Assembly: GCA_031002005.1 (NCBI GenBank) | Contig: JARYHS010008074.1 | Coordinates: forward strand, 346,666,932-346,730,931 | Direction of reading: 5' to 3' | Source of the DNA: Vandiemenella viatica | Lineage: Eukaryota > Arthropoda > Insecta > Orthoptera > Morabidae | Length of the DNA: 64,000 nt | In this document: one piece after another, positions 45,504 through 57,664 of the stretch | How the letters are laid out: every line of letters starts with the position of its first letter | Position numbering within the stretch: position 1 is the stretch's first letter | Program-made: the position numbers and the translations under genes | The notes under the pieces: generated by a model | What the model was told of the DNA's origin: nothing | What the model saw: the letters and a program-made list of their open reading frames with translations, nothing else | Databases searched by the model: none

Positions 45504-45641
45504 GAATATTCAAGAGCATTTCACAATATTCCAGAATGTTCCGGGATGTTCCTGAACATTCCAGAATATCCCGGATCATCACAGATCATTGTGGAACATT
45601 CCAAAATACTCTCGAATGTTATGGAATGTTCTGGAACATTT
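45504..45641. promoter_or_regulatory. cluster of heat-shock-element-like motifs
   Basis: Five perfect GAAnnTTC inverted pairs lie at 45504-45511, 45534-45541, 45554-45561, 45594-45601 and 45624-45631, with one-mismatch versions at 45564, 45614 and 45634. Heat-shock factor trimers bind alternating nGAAn units. Here units alternate in phase over stretches such as 45531-45571 and 45621-45641. Binding is inferred from motif pattern only. Confidence 0.6.
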
Positions 45642-45685
45642 TGGACCATTTGAAGCCTTTTTTTGTATGGGTGGGATGGTTGGGG

Positions 45686-45694
45686 TATATAAAG
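45686..45694 (+). promoter_or_regulatory. TATA-box-like motif downstream of the HSE cluster
   Basis: TATATAAAG lies about 45 bp after the last HSE-like motif, the spacing and order of a heat-shock promoter. No coding region follows within the element, so a transcript would be noncoding or read into flanking DNA. Confidence 0.5.
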
Positions 45695-46183
45695 CAAGAT
45701 CCATTGTGGGTTCGAATGTCACTTTCTTATCAGAGATGAAGATAAAATCTGAAAAAGGGAAAATTCCAAAGCAGTGCAGTGAGTGAATAAAAACCAGCAT
45801 TGAAGATGGTCCCCATTTTTACCTGAAGGGTATGCTGTTCAAGATATAAGGGTTGAACAGTGAAGTGTGAGTAGTCAAGAGTGATATAGTGACTGAATAT
45901 AAATCGAAAATAAAGTTTGAAAAGTGTGTAAAGTGTACTTAGTCTCAGGGGCACCGGCTTTCAGAAAACCTCATGAGCACTCATACTCATTTGATGGCAT
46001 TAAAAAAAAAAAAAATTGCGACATGTGTGAATCAATTTTGACAGACTTTCATTGGATGGTTACTGATTTGGCAGGTATTAACATAGACTGCTTTTTATCC
46101 TGAAAATATTTAATGTTTCACACCAAAAAAAAAAATCTTCCAAATTCTTGACAAACATGAACAAAGTTGCGGTCACCAGCTAG

Positions 46184-48297
46184 TCTTACATAATTGTGAA
46201 AATCCAATTATAAGCGAACAGATAGGCAAAGTAGAACAGAAATATTTTGCATTTTATAAATTCTATTCCAGATCAAAAACATACTTATTCTCACCAAAAC
46301 TGATTCAGCATTTTTAACGTGTCTGAGTAATAAACTTACAGAGTTTCAAGTTTATAACAATAGAGGAAAGATAATTAATTATTGTCATACTGCTACTTAA
46401 ATTCATAATTTTATTATTGCATTTGATTTTCATCTGCAAGGATTGGCATCGTGATAGAAGTCTCAGGTACAGTTAGTAATGAATATAGACGTGCAGATGA
46501 GAAGGAAGAATAGATCGGTAAAACATGTTAGATTGAAGAATAAAGAACGGATACTTATCATAATAATATAAAACTGAAACCATTATAGTATTACTAGTGA
46601 TCGGCCAGCGGTCAAAATTCAACCGTAATTCATTAAGTTGTTTAGTTTCTTTCATGAAAGAGTAATAATCTAGTAATTCTCTGCATTACCTATAAAATTA
46701 AAACGATACACTCCACGCATGACTGTATGCTTAATTTGAACTTCTAATCTAACCATAGCAAATGATGAAATGGTTCATTTGAATTTAAAATATTCATTTT
46801 GACTTAAGGCCGGAAAACTGCTTTAGCTTATGAAACATGAAGTAAATGCAGTCCTTTCACCGGAAGTGACTTCTGAATCGAAATGTTTTTCATTGCGAAA
46901 CCTGCATTGTAAATTCGAAACTGTAAAAATTTGTGGAATGACATTTAGTGCGCATTTAAATGTAACTATCAAAATTATTTCGTCATTTTGTGTATTCGCT
47001 ATTTAAATTTGATCTATTATCATTTTGAATTTCACGCAAATAAGTAATTCCTTATTTCCTGTCTCTCTCTAATGAAATTACTGAAATTAAAAAATCAAAA
47101 GACACTTAACAAAAGTTTAACATTTTAAATAATCAAATAAGCATATAGTATCTGGCAGAATCGCTACATTCCTTTTTGAAGTATTCCTTTTATAACTTCA
47201 AACTTTGATCTCAAATTTATCCAAGTCTTTCATTTTACCAAAGACCACAGAGTGTCCCAATGCGGGGAATTCAGAAGAACGTTGACTCTGATCCTATTTC
47301 ATGCACACACACATGTTCGCAAATTAATTTTTTATTTTAATAATCTATTTGTAACATGTATTAACTATGCTTATTATATTTTTTTTACAGCTGACTAAGA
47401 TCACAGACATCGGCAGATTCACTTACCACTAATATAAACATTAACTATGCCAAATCTTACACTTTTCAGTGTGCGATTCATTTCTTCAAGCTCCTCCATT
47501 TGTGCATGGCACTTATTCTTAAAAATAGATCCGAAATTTTCGCTTGGCATATTAATATATAGGTTTGTAAAATTTATTATATATAATTTTAGCTCTCTGT
47601 ATTTCTATAAGTTCCTCCGTTTGCCCAATATTCTGGCTGCTAGCTGCGCTATCTACCAGCCCTCGAAATGTTGCTTCTTGCTTCTATATAAGTTCAGAGA
47701 TTAATTTCGACTGTTTTGTTTCACCAAAGACTACAAAGTACGCCATTTATCAGCTAAAAGGCCGCTAGCTGCAACATCTACCAGCCATCAGGTGAAACAA
47801 CGCCCAGAACTGGCGGCATCTGAGCAAACTACGTAGGCGATCAAGTGTTTTATTTTACTTCATTTAATGAATTTGTAACGCATATTATATATAGATTTTA
47901 GCTTCCTTCACTTCTTTTCCATATAATCTTTAACTATGCCAAATCTCACACTTCCCTGTGCACGCAATATTGTTAAAAATGTATCATAAGTTTTCGCTTA
48001 GCATATTAATATATAGATTAATAGTGTGTTACATAATTTTTACTAGCAGGAGATATTTATTAATACCTACTTAATGTATACAATTGTATTATGAATTGCA
48101 TGATCAACTAATCAAAATTACTCAATCTTTTTAAGAAGGAGTATTTAATAATCTATATAATTATATCAATTTTTTTACAATATGAACCTATTTTCTTGAA
48201 TTACAGCTCTGTTTATAAATATATCAGTGATTTCTTTGAGGTGCAAATCATCTGTTATTTTTCAGTTTATGCACGTGATCAATGAATCTTTGCTGAG
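46184..48297. other. intronic sequence with a short dispersed direct repeat
   Basis: Mostly AT-rich. A block starting tatgccaaatct-acact, with gcttggcatattaatatatag, occurs at about 47445-47570 and again at 47932-48030. A gctagctgcgctatctaccagcc block recurs at 47633 and 47762. No coding was recognised. Confidence 0.5.
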
Positions 48298-48985
48298 CCA
48301 TATAGTAGGAGAGCTAGTAAAGGTTTTTGGGTAGGCACCATGAAAATTTTTTTTGTAATGTCTAAGTACAAAATCAAAGACCCGACTGATGGGATTGGGA
48401 GCATAATCAAAATATTAACTTTTGAAAATTTTATTTTCTTTCAAAATTGTATTTAATAAATATTGAATAAATATATTTGAGGCATGCAGAATAATATTTA
48501 CAACTAGAAATAATATTTTTTAAAAGTCAGTTTGGTAGGACTTTTTACCTGCCAGGTGATCGGGAATGTTACACCAGAAAGCAAGTGAGCTGTATATCGG
48601 CGGCCGGCCGCTTATTCGCGCTCAGGTATAACATTCCCAATCACCTGTCAGGTAAAAAGTCACACAAAAATAACCTGTCTTCAAAAAAAAAAAAAAAAAT
48701 CCTTGGTGTAACTATTATTCTGTGCAAACCTCAGCATGCCTCAAATATGTTTTTTCGATATTTATGAAACACAATTTTGAAAGAAAATTTTGAAAAGTTA
48801 ACAATTCAGTTATGCCCCCATTCCCATTATTCAGGTCTTCAAATTTGTTCTGAGACATTACAAAAGAAGTTCTAAACAAATTTTCACGGTGCCTCAAATA
48901 CCTACAAAGTTCTAAACAAATTTTCACGGTGCCTCAAATACCTACCTAAAAATGTATACTATCTCTCCGACTATAGTAGCCTACC
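48298..48985. repeat. long inverted repeat (foldback element)
   Basis: The left arm, about 48298-48495 (tatagtaggagagctagtaa onward to gaggcatgcag), is complementary to the right arm, about 48727-48982 (gcatgcctcaaatatg to ctccgactatagta), with indels. The centre holds a second palindrome at 48539-48661. The right arm also carries a 39-bp tandem duplication at about 48867-48945. Confidence 0.75.
48539..48661. mobile_element. 123-bp palindromic MITE nested in the inverted repeat
   Basis: gactttttacctgccaggtg at the left is mirrored by cacctgtcaggtaaaaagtc at the right. The arms extend through gggaatgttacac / ggtataacattccc. The centre is GC-rich (cggcggccggccgc). No coding. Confidence 0.75.
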
Positions 48986-50639
48986 CCATAAATAAGTTTT
49001 TATTCTCCGTAATGCTGAAAATGATCGTGTTCGGCGATAAGTGTTGATAATGAAAAGGTTAAAACTTCTCTTTTTTAACAATTTTATGACTTCAGGTTCA
49101 GGTATCAAATCTTTAGTATATATTCTCAATGACAAGTTATAAAAGACACAATGTCTTCCACGTTATTCAGTCTGACATTTGTTGTTCATGCTATATCTAA
49201 AATCAAGTTATGATGAAGAACCAAATGATCCACGTCAAAGAGTCATCTCTTTCACATAACTGGTGCTTGTGTAATTTTGCCACTGAGAATTTGTTGCATG
49301 TTACTCAAATGTGTCAAAGCATTTTTAAGTAAAGCGAGAAATCTTCTCTAAAGTTATATATAGCAATGATCCAGAATTTATATCAGGAATTTGATAGTAA
49401 AAAGAGATTCAAAACATTGAAGACTTTTTAAAAACAGTTTTGGTTTCACGCTGGTATCATCTTTCTGATTTTTGTGTCATTTAAAAAACATAACAGTGCA
49501 CTGTATTTGTCTAGAATAGTTTTCTAGGAAGATAAGCGACAAACTTTTCATACCTTTCTAAAGCTTTGTTCCATGATGAAGAAACACTTTGAGTGAATGC
49601 GTTGATGGACTAACCTCTTGATGATTTTTTTGGTGCAGAAACGCGATTAGACATGGTTTCTTTACAAATTAAAACGGTTCCTCTATATCTCCATTATCAT
49701 CTGCTACTAATTTTTAAAACTTTGCCTTTTCTTCTCTTCTAATGAATTTAGAGAAATAACATTTTCTGGTTGGATTTGCTGAGCTGCACTAAGCTGAGCT
49801 ACAAGTACTTCAGGTTTGGTACCTTATAATTTCGAACGACAAATTTATCCCTAACAATTTCCCGAAATAGACATGGTAACAATATGCGTGGCATGATCTC
49901 AAAGCGCATGCTTTTTACCAGCTTGACTTACCTAATGAGACAGAGCTATGAGCGCGAAAGCGCTGGCGGTGCGGCAGACGGGTGAGGTGCCGCGGACGGC
50001 GGGCTAGTACTTGCACGCAGGGTGAGTTGTTAGGCTTGCTTCTGTGCATACTCTTCGCAAAAGCCAACCAACATTTACTTACTACACATTAGATGGTGTT
50101 ATGGGTGTCATAACATAGTGTTCATATTATCCTTGGACGCGCAGTCGCACACGCTCGCATCGTAAACAAGTGCGATCTTTTGAGACATCTTGCCTTGCCA
50201 CGCGGCGTTGGAGGTAGGTAACATTGGTTCCGCTCAAAGTCGGATACTGATTAGTTTTGATGCCTATGCTCATGTATTCTCCACACCCACTGTATACCTC
50301 TCGTGGATGCTGGAGCCCCCGAGAACCCACAGAGTCGGCGCCCCTGCTTAGTCTAATTATTAATAAAAATTTGGTTGGATTTATATTTTATACAATTCTC
50401 AAACTTAAAAGAGGAGGAGATCTAGCCAGTTCTGAAGCAAACAAAAAGAACAGTGAAAAAAATGAAACAGCCAAAGAGTGCAAGGAATGTTTACGTTCCC
50501 CACGATCAAGAATGAGCACCATGAGAAGGAGAGAATCAAGAACAACGAAATGAACAAATAAAATAATCCAGAACTGTGACACAATCTTATAATTAAAGAC
50601 TGCAAACACATTCACCCATGAAAATAGCACCCTACGAGA
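48986..50639. other. intronic sequence; GC-rich patch at 49930-50330
   Basis: The patch contains several CG-rich runs (gcgcgaaagcgctggcggtg, gccgcggacggcgg, cggcgggctagtac). No protein, RNA gene or clear terminal repeat was recognised. It may be the leader of the Helitron that follows or a fragment of another element. Confidence 0.4.
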
Positions 50640-51621
50640 AGCACAGATGAGGACAAATAAACAGTACAACCCAACAAATGAAGCATTCTACTATGACCTG
50701 ACAAAAGAATATGACAAACACGTCGTAACCAATAAAATGGATAACATCTGCCAATTTTGTAATATGAAAATATTCAGTGGAGAAAAAACCATGGAAAATG
50801 CTATTGCCTCCACTGGAAGCACCTACATTACATGGCTGGGTAAACTCCAGAATCAAAACACTTTCTTCAAAATATAAAAGCATACAATGCCTGTTTCCAA
50901 ATGACTTCTTTTGGTGTCACTTTGATCAACACTAGCAGAGTTGAAATCGATTATGTTTTTTCCATCCAAGGACAAATCTATCACAGAATGGAATCATTAC
51001 TACCACTACACAATGAATACCATAAATTTCTGCAATTCCATCAGAAATCTAAATTGTTTGCATGTACCAGGATGCCATTACACTGCCTTCGATTGAAAAT
51101 TTTATCTCCGTTCATACTATTCAGAAATCTGAAATCACCAAACCTATGTAATGGAACAAGGATGATCATCAAACAGTTATCGAATAACATCATCGAAGCC
51201 GAACTTATGACTGCAAAGGTAAAGGACACATAGCATTTATCCGCACAATACGATTGATCTTTACTGAACTGCTATTCCAATATAAAAGACTGCAATTTCC
51301 AATCAAATTAGCCTATAGTTTTACTGTTAACAAAGCACAAGGACAAACTTTAAAACATTATGGCATCAACCTCAAAGACTCCTGTTTCTCTCATGGTCAA
51401 CTATACGTAGCGTGTCCTCTAGTAGGAAATTCGAAAACTTGGTACATATATACCCCGGATAACAAAATGAAAAATGTTTCTTATAAACAAATATTGTAAA
51501 TAGTTAGAATATGTTTTCAATAAAAAACTTTTATCTCTTGTATTTTAAAATTTATCATTTTACTCCAGCTACCACACAATCTCATATCAACTCCCTGAAT
51601 GAAGCCGGGTACCCCAGCTAG
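50640..51621 (+). mobile_element. Helitron remnant with 3' terminus
   Basis: Protein fragments of a Rep/helicase polyprotein are followed by the 3' end gaagccgggtaccccagCTAG|T at 51618-51621. A gggtaccc palindrome just upstream could form the short hairpin usual near Helitron ends. The copy lacks most of the Rep and helicase core. The left boundary is not defined. Confidence 0.75.
50647..51496 (+). pseudogene. Helitron Rep-helicase polyprotein fragments
   Basis: Three pieces in different frames: 50647-50874 with NICQFCNMKIFSGEKTMENA, the Cys-containing N-terminal region; 50901-51230, containing EIDYVFSIQGQIYHRMESLL, the Helitron-like N region, joined to the late helicase block ILSPFILFRNLKSPNLCNGTR; and 51254-51496 with LAYSFTVNKAQGQTLKHYGI and SHGQLYVACPLVGN, the final PIF1-type helicase motifs. 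The TINKSQGQS-like and LYVA-SRV-like motifs are diagnostic of the Helitron helicase C-terminus. The Rep HUH motif and Walker A are absent, so the copy is internally deleted. Confidence 0.8.
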
Positions 51622-52017
51622 TTTATTATAAATTCGTGGACCAAGGCAGCTTGGGTATCTTTGTCCTAGTAGAGTGTTCCGGTAAGGGATGTATGCTTCA
51701 TCTCTTTTTTGTATCCTACTATTTAAGTGTGATAGGTCACTATCATTGAACACTTTTATATTGGGCATGTATGTAAATGATTGTTGTTTGTATAAATAGC
51801 TGAGGGACATTGTGCAACATGTTTTTTTTTTTGTACAGCTAACAGGCCAGAAAAGTGTATGGCTTTATACACATTGGTTTCAGAATGCAATTTTTGCGTT
51901 TGTTGACCTGAGCCATATGTGATTCAAGTATTCCTCCACAACTGTTTATTGCTATTGAGACACTTCCAAGATCACCATCAAAACCAGAATCCAAATCTCT
52001 TATGATAAAACACAATA

Positions 52018-53365
52018 CAGGGTGTTTCAAAAAGGACTTTACAATTCATATAAATTTTATGAAACAAGGTACAGAGCTGGTTTTGGTGTTGTTTTAAAGG
52101 AAAACACTTCAAGTTTTGACTTGCGTAGTCCGCTAGTGCCTAATCACGCCGCAAAAGTGCTAGCGGCAGTTACGTTAAAGATGGCTGCCTTCACTGGACC
52201 CGAGCATGCTAGCTGTGTGATTTGGTTTGAAGAATTGAAGTCTGTGACAACAGTTCAGCGTAATTTTCGTACCAAGTATGCTAAACATCCTCCTAGTAGG
52301 CCTACAATTTATGAGTGGCATAGATGTTTTGTAGAAACAGGGTGCTCAGTAAAACATAAAAAATCCTCAGGTCGTCAAAGCACATCTGACGAGGTCATTG
52401 AGCAAGTGAGAAAAAGTTTTGTCAACAGCCCTACGAAATCGACCCGGCGTGCATCTCGTGAGCTGCAAGTCCCACATATAACAGTTTGGCGTGTGTTGAG
52501 AAAACGTTTGAATTTGAAACCATACTGATATTTGCTTTTACAAGCAATTAAAAACACTAATAAGATTGCACATTGGAACTTCTGTGTGGATATGTTAAAT
52601 CGAGTGGATGATGATGAACATTTCTTGGACAACATAATCTTTTCTGACGAGTCAACTTTTCACTTAAGTGGCAAGGTTAATACACATAACTGTAGGATTT
52701 GCGGCAGTGAAAATCCACCTGAAACATTGCAACATGTTCGTGATAGCCCTAAAGTGAACGTTTTTTGTGAGTTGAGCAAGAGGAAACTGTACGGCCCCTT
52801 TTTTTTCCAAGAGAGAACCATCAACAAGATAGTGTACCTTGATATGTTGCAACAATTTTTGATACCACAGATCGATGAGGATGACCGAGAACGAAATGTT
52901 TTCTTTATGCAAGATGGTTCACCACCACACTATCTGACTGATGTCCGGAATTTCTCAATGACCGCTTTCCAGGTCAATGGATTGGCCGTGATGCACCAAT
53001 TGTATGCCCCCCCCCCTCTCCCCTTCACCAGACCTGACACTGCTAGATTTTTTCTTCTGGGGTTTCATAAAAGATATGGTGTACGTACCTCCTTTGCCGG
53101 CCACTCTACCTGAACTTAGAGCTAGAATTTACGCCGCTGCTGAGCAAGTTACACCTGAAATGCTAGTGCGAGTCTGGGAAGAAATCCACTATTAATGGGA
53201 TGTCTGCAGAATAACCAACAGAAGCCACATAGAACATCTTTAGTTTAAGGTAAAAAAAACTTGAAGTGCTTTCCTTTAAAACAACACCAAAACCAGCTCT
53301 GTACCTTGTTTCATAAAATTTATATGAATTTTCAAATTTTGTAAAGTCCTTCTTGAAACACCCTG
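52018..53365 (+). mobile_element. mariner-superfamily transposon with ~100-bp terminal inverted repeats
   Basis: Ends cagggtgtttcaaaaaggac and, inverted, cagggtgtttcaagaaggac. Similarity of the arms continues for about 100 bp (52018-52120 and 53256-53365), including gctggttttggtgttgtttt. Left flank TA (52016-52017); right flank CA, probably a mutated TA. A single transposase gene with three lesions lies inside. Confidence 0.88.
52181..53195 (+). pseudogene. mariner-superfamily transposase, nearly intact
   Basis: Starts at ATG 52181 with an HTH segment of the DUF4817 type (FTGPEHASCVIWFEELKSVT, TIYEWHRCFVETG), then KSSGRQSTSDEVIEQVRKSF and a second HTH ending WRVLRKRLNLKPY. A TGA at 52526-52528 interrupts the frame, which then continues in phase into the catalytic domain: FSDESTF (first Asp, near 52646), FMQDGSPPHY (second Asp, near 52912) and, after two single-base shifts near 52955 and in the C-run at about 53009, SPDLTLLDFFFWGFIKDMVY (third acidic residue). 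The C-terminus ends VRVWEEIHY. All three catalytic residues are kept. Only the stop and the shifts prevent expression. Confidence 0.88.
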
Positions 53366-56300
53366 CATATGGACTCCAAAAGTATAAACCTAAGGTCACT
53401 TATGACCAAATATGGCACTAACACACAAGTTAAACACTTTAAGCAGGTACTTAGGGGAAGTTATTAGGAATACTGGAAATTAGAAAGATGCACGCAAAAA
53501 CCCATGCAGAAAAGCTGCTTAAAGCATATTATTGTTATTATTATTAATATTATTGCAGCTATATCAATCCTTATTTCAGGATGTAGCCTATTTAAGTATA
53601 ATGAGCTATATATTAGAATTTAATTCTACACAGTTTTGTTGTAGTTCTTTCCAGGCTGATCCATCTTGAGCCACCCTCTTCCAGTTCACGCTGTCAGGTA
53701 TCTTATAAATTTTGTAACTGCTTGACAAAATTTTATTCTCAGAACTCTGAGTTAGATTGGATAGTATTGTATTTTATTTCTTAAGTCAGTTTCTATGTTA
53801 ATTTAAGCAGAAAAGCAGATTTTTACAGTTGTTGGAGATAGAATTTTGAATTGCATCAGTTTTAAGCATTCACCCGGAATAATATTTCGAAAGTTTGTAT
53901 CTGAATTATTTTTTTTCGGCTAAACTATTTAAGTTAAAATTTTTTTTTAATAACTAAAGTTGACATTTGTTACAAGACCTAGCAATTTGTAAAATTTCAG
54001 AGAGATAGGATTATTTTTGTTGTCAAGGTCAAAATTGGATGATGAAATCTTTCTGACATGAGATTTGGTATCTGATTAGCCTTCCAGATGCTACCCATGT
54101 GAATGCGGAAACGAGCACTTTCCAACGGTTTGTGAGTACCAGAACTTTCCTTGTTCGCAGTAGCAGATAGCTCAGTCAGTCGTCCATAAACTGTGAGCGC
54201 ACAAAATGTAAGAGCAGTCTGTCAGGAAACACGAACCTGACAACACATAGCGTAGTAGGACTGTAAGTTTCATATCAAGCACTACTTTGCAAGAGTTTTA
54301 TTTTGGCATAATGTAGGTTCGTGTATTTAAGTTTTATTACAATGTAGCAGTGAAGGAGTATTACGCCCTGTGGGGCCTCGGGACTGCTTATGTGTCGGTC
54401 GTTTACAAACTAATGTAATATTACAAGCATGTAGCGAACTTTTACAGACTTCCAAGTGTGATCAATTATACTGTGAACTACGGGATGTGGTTTGGCTCGA
54501 GTTGGTTAATCGAACTTGCAAACTCTTCTTCTGTGACTTTGTCTGATGCCGGTCCAGTTTATGACTTGGAAACACCTTTCAAGAATATAGTAATTTATCA
54601 CAACAACTGACTAGCGAACATTATTTACCTATACCGTTCCTTAGCTTGAAGTGAAAATGAAGCTAAGTGGTGACATTTTCATTATTATAAAGCAATAGCT
54701 AGACAGATCCTTGGATACATGCGGTTTAAGTTGAGACAAAGTGTTTTGCCTCATCCCAAGGCAAAGCAAGTGACTTAAAATGCCTGTAACTCAACGTTAT
54801 ACAATTAGGAATATTTCCTATAAGAATACACACCACAATACTGCCATTGTCTGGGGAACAATGTGAATGATGGAGACATCATAACTAACCATCAAAGATC
54901 GAAAAAATGGAAAGAGAGATTTACACAAAAATATTCAGTCCTAAGGTTAAGATGGTATCTGGATGTGCAAAAGCTCAGGAGAGCTGTATTTACTGACTGA
55001 GTGATTCACAAATGAAATTCAACGGACATACAATATGAATGGACGAGTCACGCCTAATCAAGAGAATCATCCACATCATCAATACCCCTGCCAGCTTGCT
55101 GGCTTGTAGAAACACAAAAGGATCTTGTAGAGTACATGTATAGACAGATAATCACTTCACCTAAGTTTGTGCCTAAGATCCCAACAGCAAGAAATCTGAA
55201 ACTCAGAAATGAATGGACACAAGAGAGACATGAAGCCCGGAGCAAAAGGATAAGGAGGTTTTGGGAAGATAAAAAATGAATGATTCCACTCACTCCTTAG
55301 TGATATTAATGATGAAATAAATAACAAATAAAGAAAAATAACTGCAACGTAGGGTGCCATAACCATAAAATTCGGAATTTTGGTCTATCTGTCTGTATTT
55401 TCACACATCATGCCAATGCTAATTGATTAATTTTAATGAAACTATACAAGGTAATAACCTTTGGGTCAGGATATAGAATACTTTTTTTATCCCAATAAGT
55501 TAAAAAGCTGCTGATGATACAGTCCAAAACCGTAAGTTTGGAAAGCTTTGTTGATATATGTATGAGTCAGGATAGGAAAATCAACCACCACTTACCTAAG
55601 ATGATGGTTGTGTGGCACAAAAACATAGAACAAACAAAAACACAAATGACATCTAGAAATATTTGGGTTTTAGTTCTTTTGTTTACTAGAGAACACTGTG
55701 GAGGGTGGATGTTGTGTGAGACTGCCTCATAGAGCAATATATGAACGAAACTTTTCATATGGATAGCTTATAGCATCAGTTAACAATGTAACTTATACTT
55801 TATATCTTCATCAGTAACATACCATGTTCATAATCCAAAATCATTAATTTTTTAATCTTCGTGTCTGCATGCATCAAGTAAAAACTAATTAATAGATTTC
55901 AGCAAAACTGCACATAGTGATATTTTATGTCATTAGTTAACATGCAGCATACTTTTTATTGAGTTTATTACAATATTTAATCCATGATACAAAGGCCAAA
56001 AAAGTAAATTTTGAAATTTTTATATGCATGTGCACTGAACAAGTAAAAATGATCCATTTCAAGTGGTAGCTTACTTACATCACATTAGTGATAGCTTATG
56101 TTCAGTACCGGATTAGCCATGTAGCATGAGTTAGCAATTGATATGGCCCCTGTGACTTCTAGAGAACCTCCCCATCATGTCAGATGTGCAATCTTTTTTA
56201 TTTTATTTTTTAGCTCTACTACTGACCCCCATGGCAAAAATCAAGAGCCCCTTCCTTACATTTGCTACAAACCACATGGTGTTTTAATCTGGCCATGCTT

Positions 56301-57664
56301 ATGTCATGTTTTTATGTGACATCAGCATGCTGAGGAAAGAAAAGTTCTCTAATTTAATTGTTCCATAATAGAATCTATCCTTTTAATGTTGTCTGAGGCA
56401 AACCTTTACACATTCAAAATGTTTAGTATGATTAGTACTATATAGGTGGTGATGGGGAGTTTAAATTGTAAAAACTATAACAGATTGATTTTGTGATTCA
56501 ATCAGGAATTTTATATGATAGTTTGTATACATACAAATAAAGAAAACTATTTGTAAAAAGTTAGGTATCACCACTTCAAATATTACTAGCAGAGAAGCCA
56601 TGTGAACAATATTGAGGTGTGCCTAGGGGTTATCACAAACATAGAATTTTCCAAATTAGTGGCAGTTTCAAGGGGCAGTAAAAACATATGATGTGCATAA
56701 AAGTGTTTGAGACATTTACATTGAACCTCAATTTACAAGGAGATGAGGAGATCCAATAAAGTGTGAAAAAACAGGAATGCTCCTCTGATTTTCACTACCC
56801 ACAAACATTTCTCTAATATGTGATTACTGTAGGCCATTTCTTCCATAGTTGTTTGTTAAATTAAATTCAAAGAAAATTATCAAATCCAAAAAGCAGTAGT
56901 CTCAGGAAAACACGTACTTAATGAGCATATAAACTTAACCAACCAAACTTTATTCAAGTTAATGAACATCGAAACTGACACATAACAACATTAAACACTC
57001 AAATTTCACCACAACAGTAATTTAACAACACATTGCATTTCCCCCATCCACAACACACACATTTTGGCTAAAACAAAGCAAAACATACACAAAATGTAAT
57101 TACAAAATTTCAAATTATCTGCTCACGCCATTTCTGACAGAGAACCACCGGAAAAAACAGCTGAACAACATCAGCGCGCAAACAAAACTGAAGTTTGACA
57201 ATGTAGTGCCAAAAACTGTGCTTCAAAGTGAATTCATGTGTAAATATGTACAATAGTGTAAACAACATGCTGGTTGAGGTCACAGGTAACCAACAACCAC
57301 ACTTTAAAACAGAAATGTAAATGTAAGTAATAATATGAATCCTACCTTACTACACTCTTGTAAACAAGACATTCTGCTTGATAATTCAAAACTGATATAT
57401 AAATATAAGTCATTTTCATGCTTCCTCTATTTAAGAAAAATTTCATTATATGTAAAAAAAAACCATTATGTTAAAATATCACAAATTACAGTAAACACTG
57501 TACGCTGAAGATACCTTGACGAGAGGCAAAATGCGTCCGTCAAATAAATATTATCCAAAACAGTTGTACTGGTGTAATTATTAAAGAATAATTATTAATT
57601 TCTTTAATAGTTTATCTGCTAATTAATAACACAATTTCTACATGTACAAAGTCATGGGCACAGA
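53366..57664. other. intronic sequence, little recognised
   Basis: AT-rich. A coding-like stretch at 54980-55280 (+), with VETQKDLVEYMYRQIITSPK and RNEWTQERHEARSKRIRRFW, may be the C-terminus of a LINE protein but was not assigned. At 57490-57550 gctgaagataccttgacgag, followed by aaaatgcgtccgtc, resembles the untranslated region of a Penelope-type element. At 57630-57655 acaaagtcatgggcac resembles a worn Helitron end. Confidence 0.35.

Larger units (their letters stand above)
45400..46183 (+). mobile_element. Helitron-like non-autonomous element
   Basis: The 3' end caaagttgcggtcaccagCTAG|T shares ~45 bp with the element ending at 1378. A ~45-bp segment (ttcccatttttacctgaacg...agatataagg) occurs at 45419-45465 and again at 45808-45852, giving one ~390-bp direct repeat unit. 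No protein coding is visible. The 5' end is not defined. Confidence 0.55.

Noticed and set aside
54980..55280. Coding-like stretch resembling a LINE C-terminus
   Set aside because: Residue pattern (RQIITSPKFVPKIPTARN) looks protein-like but could not be tied to a family; left unassigned.
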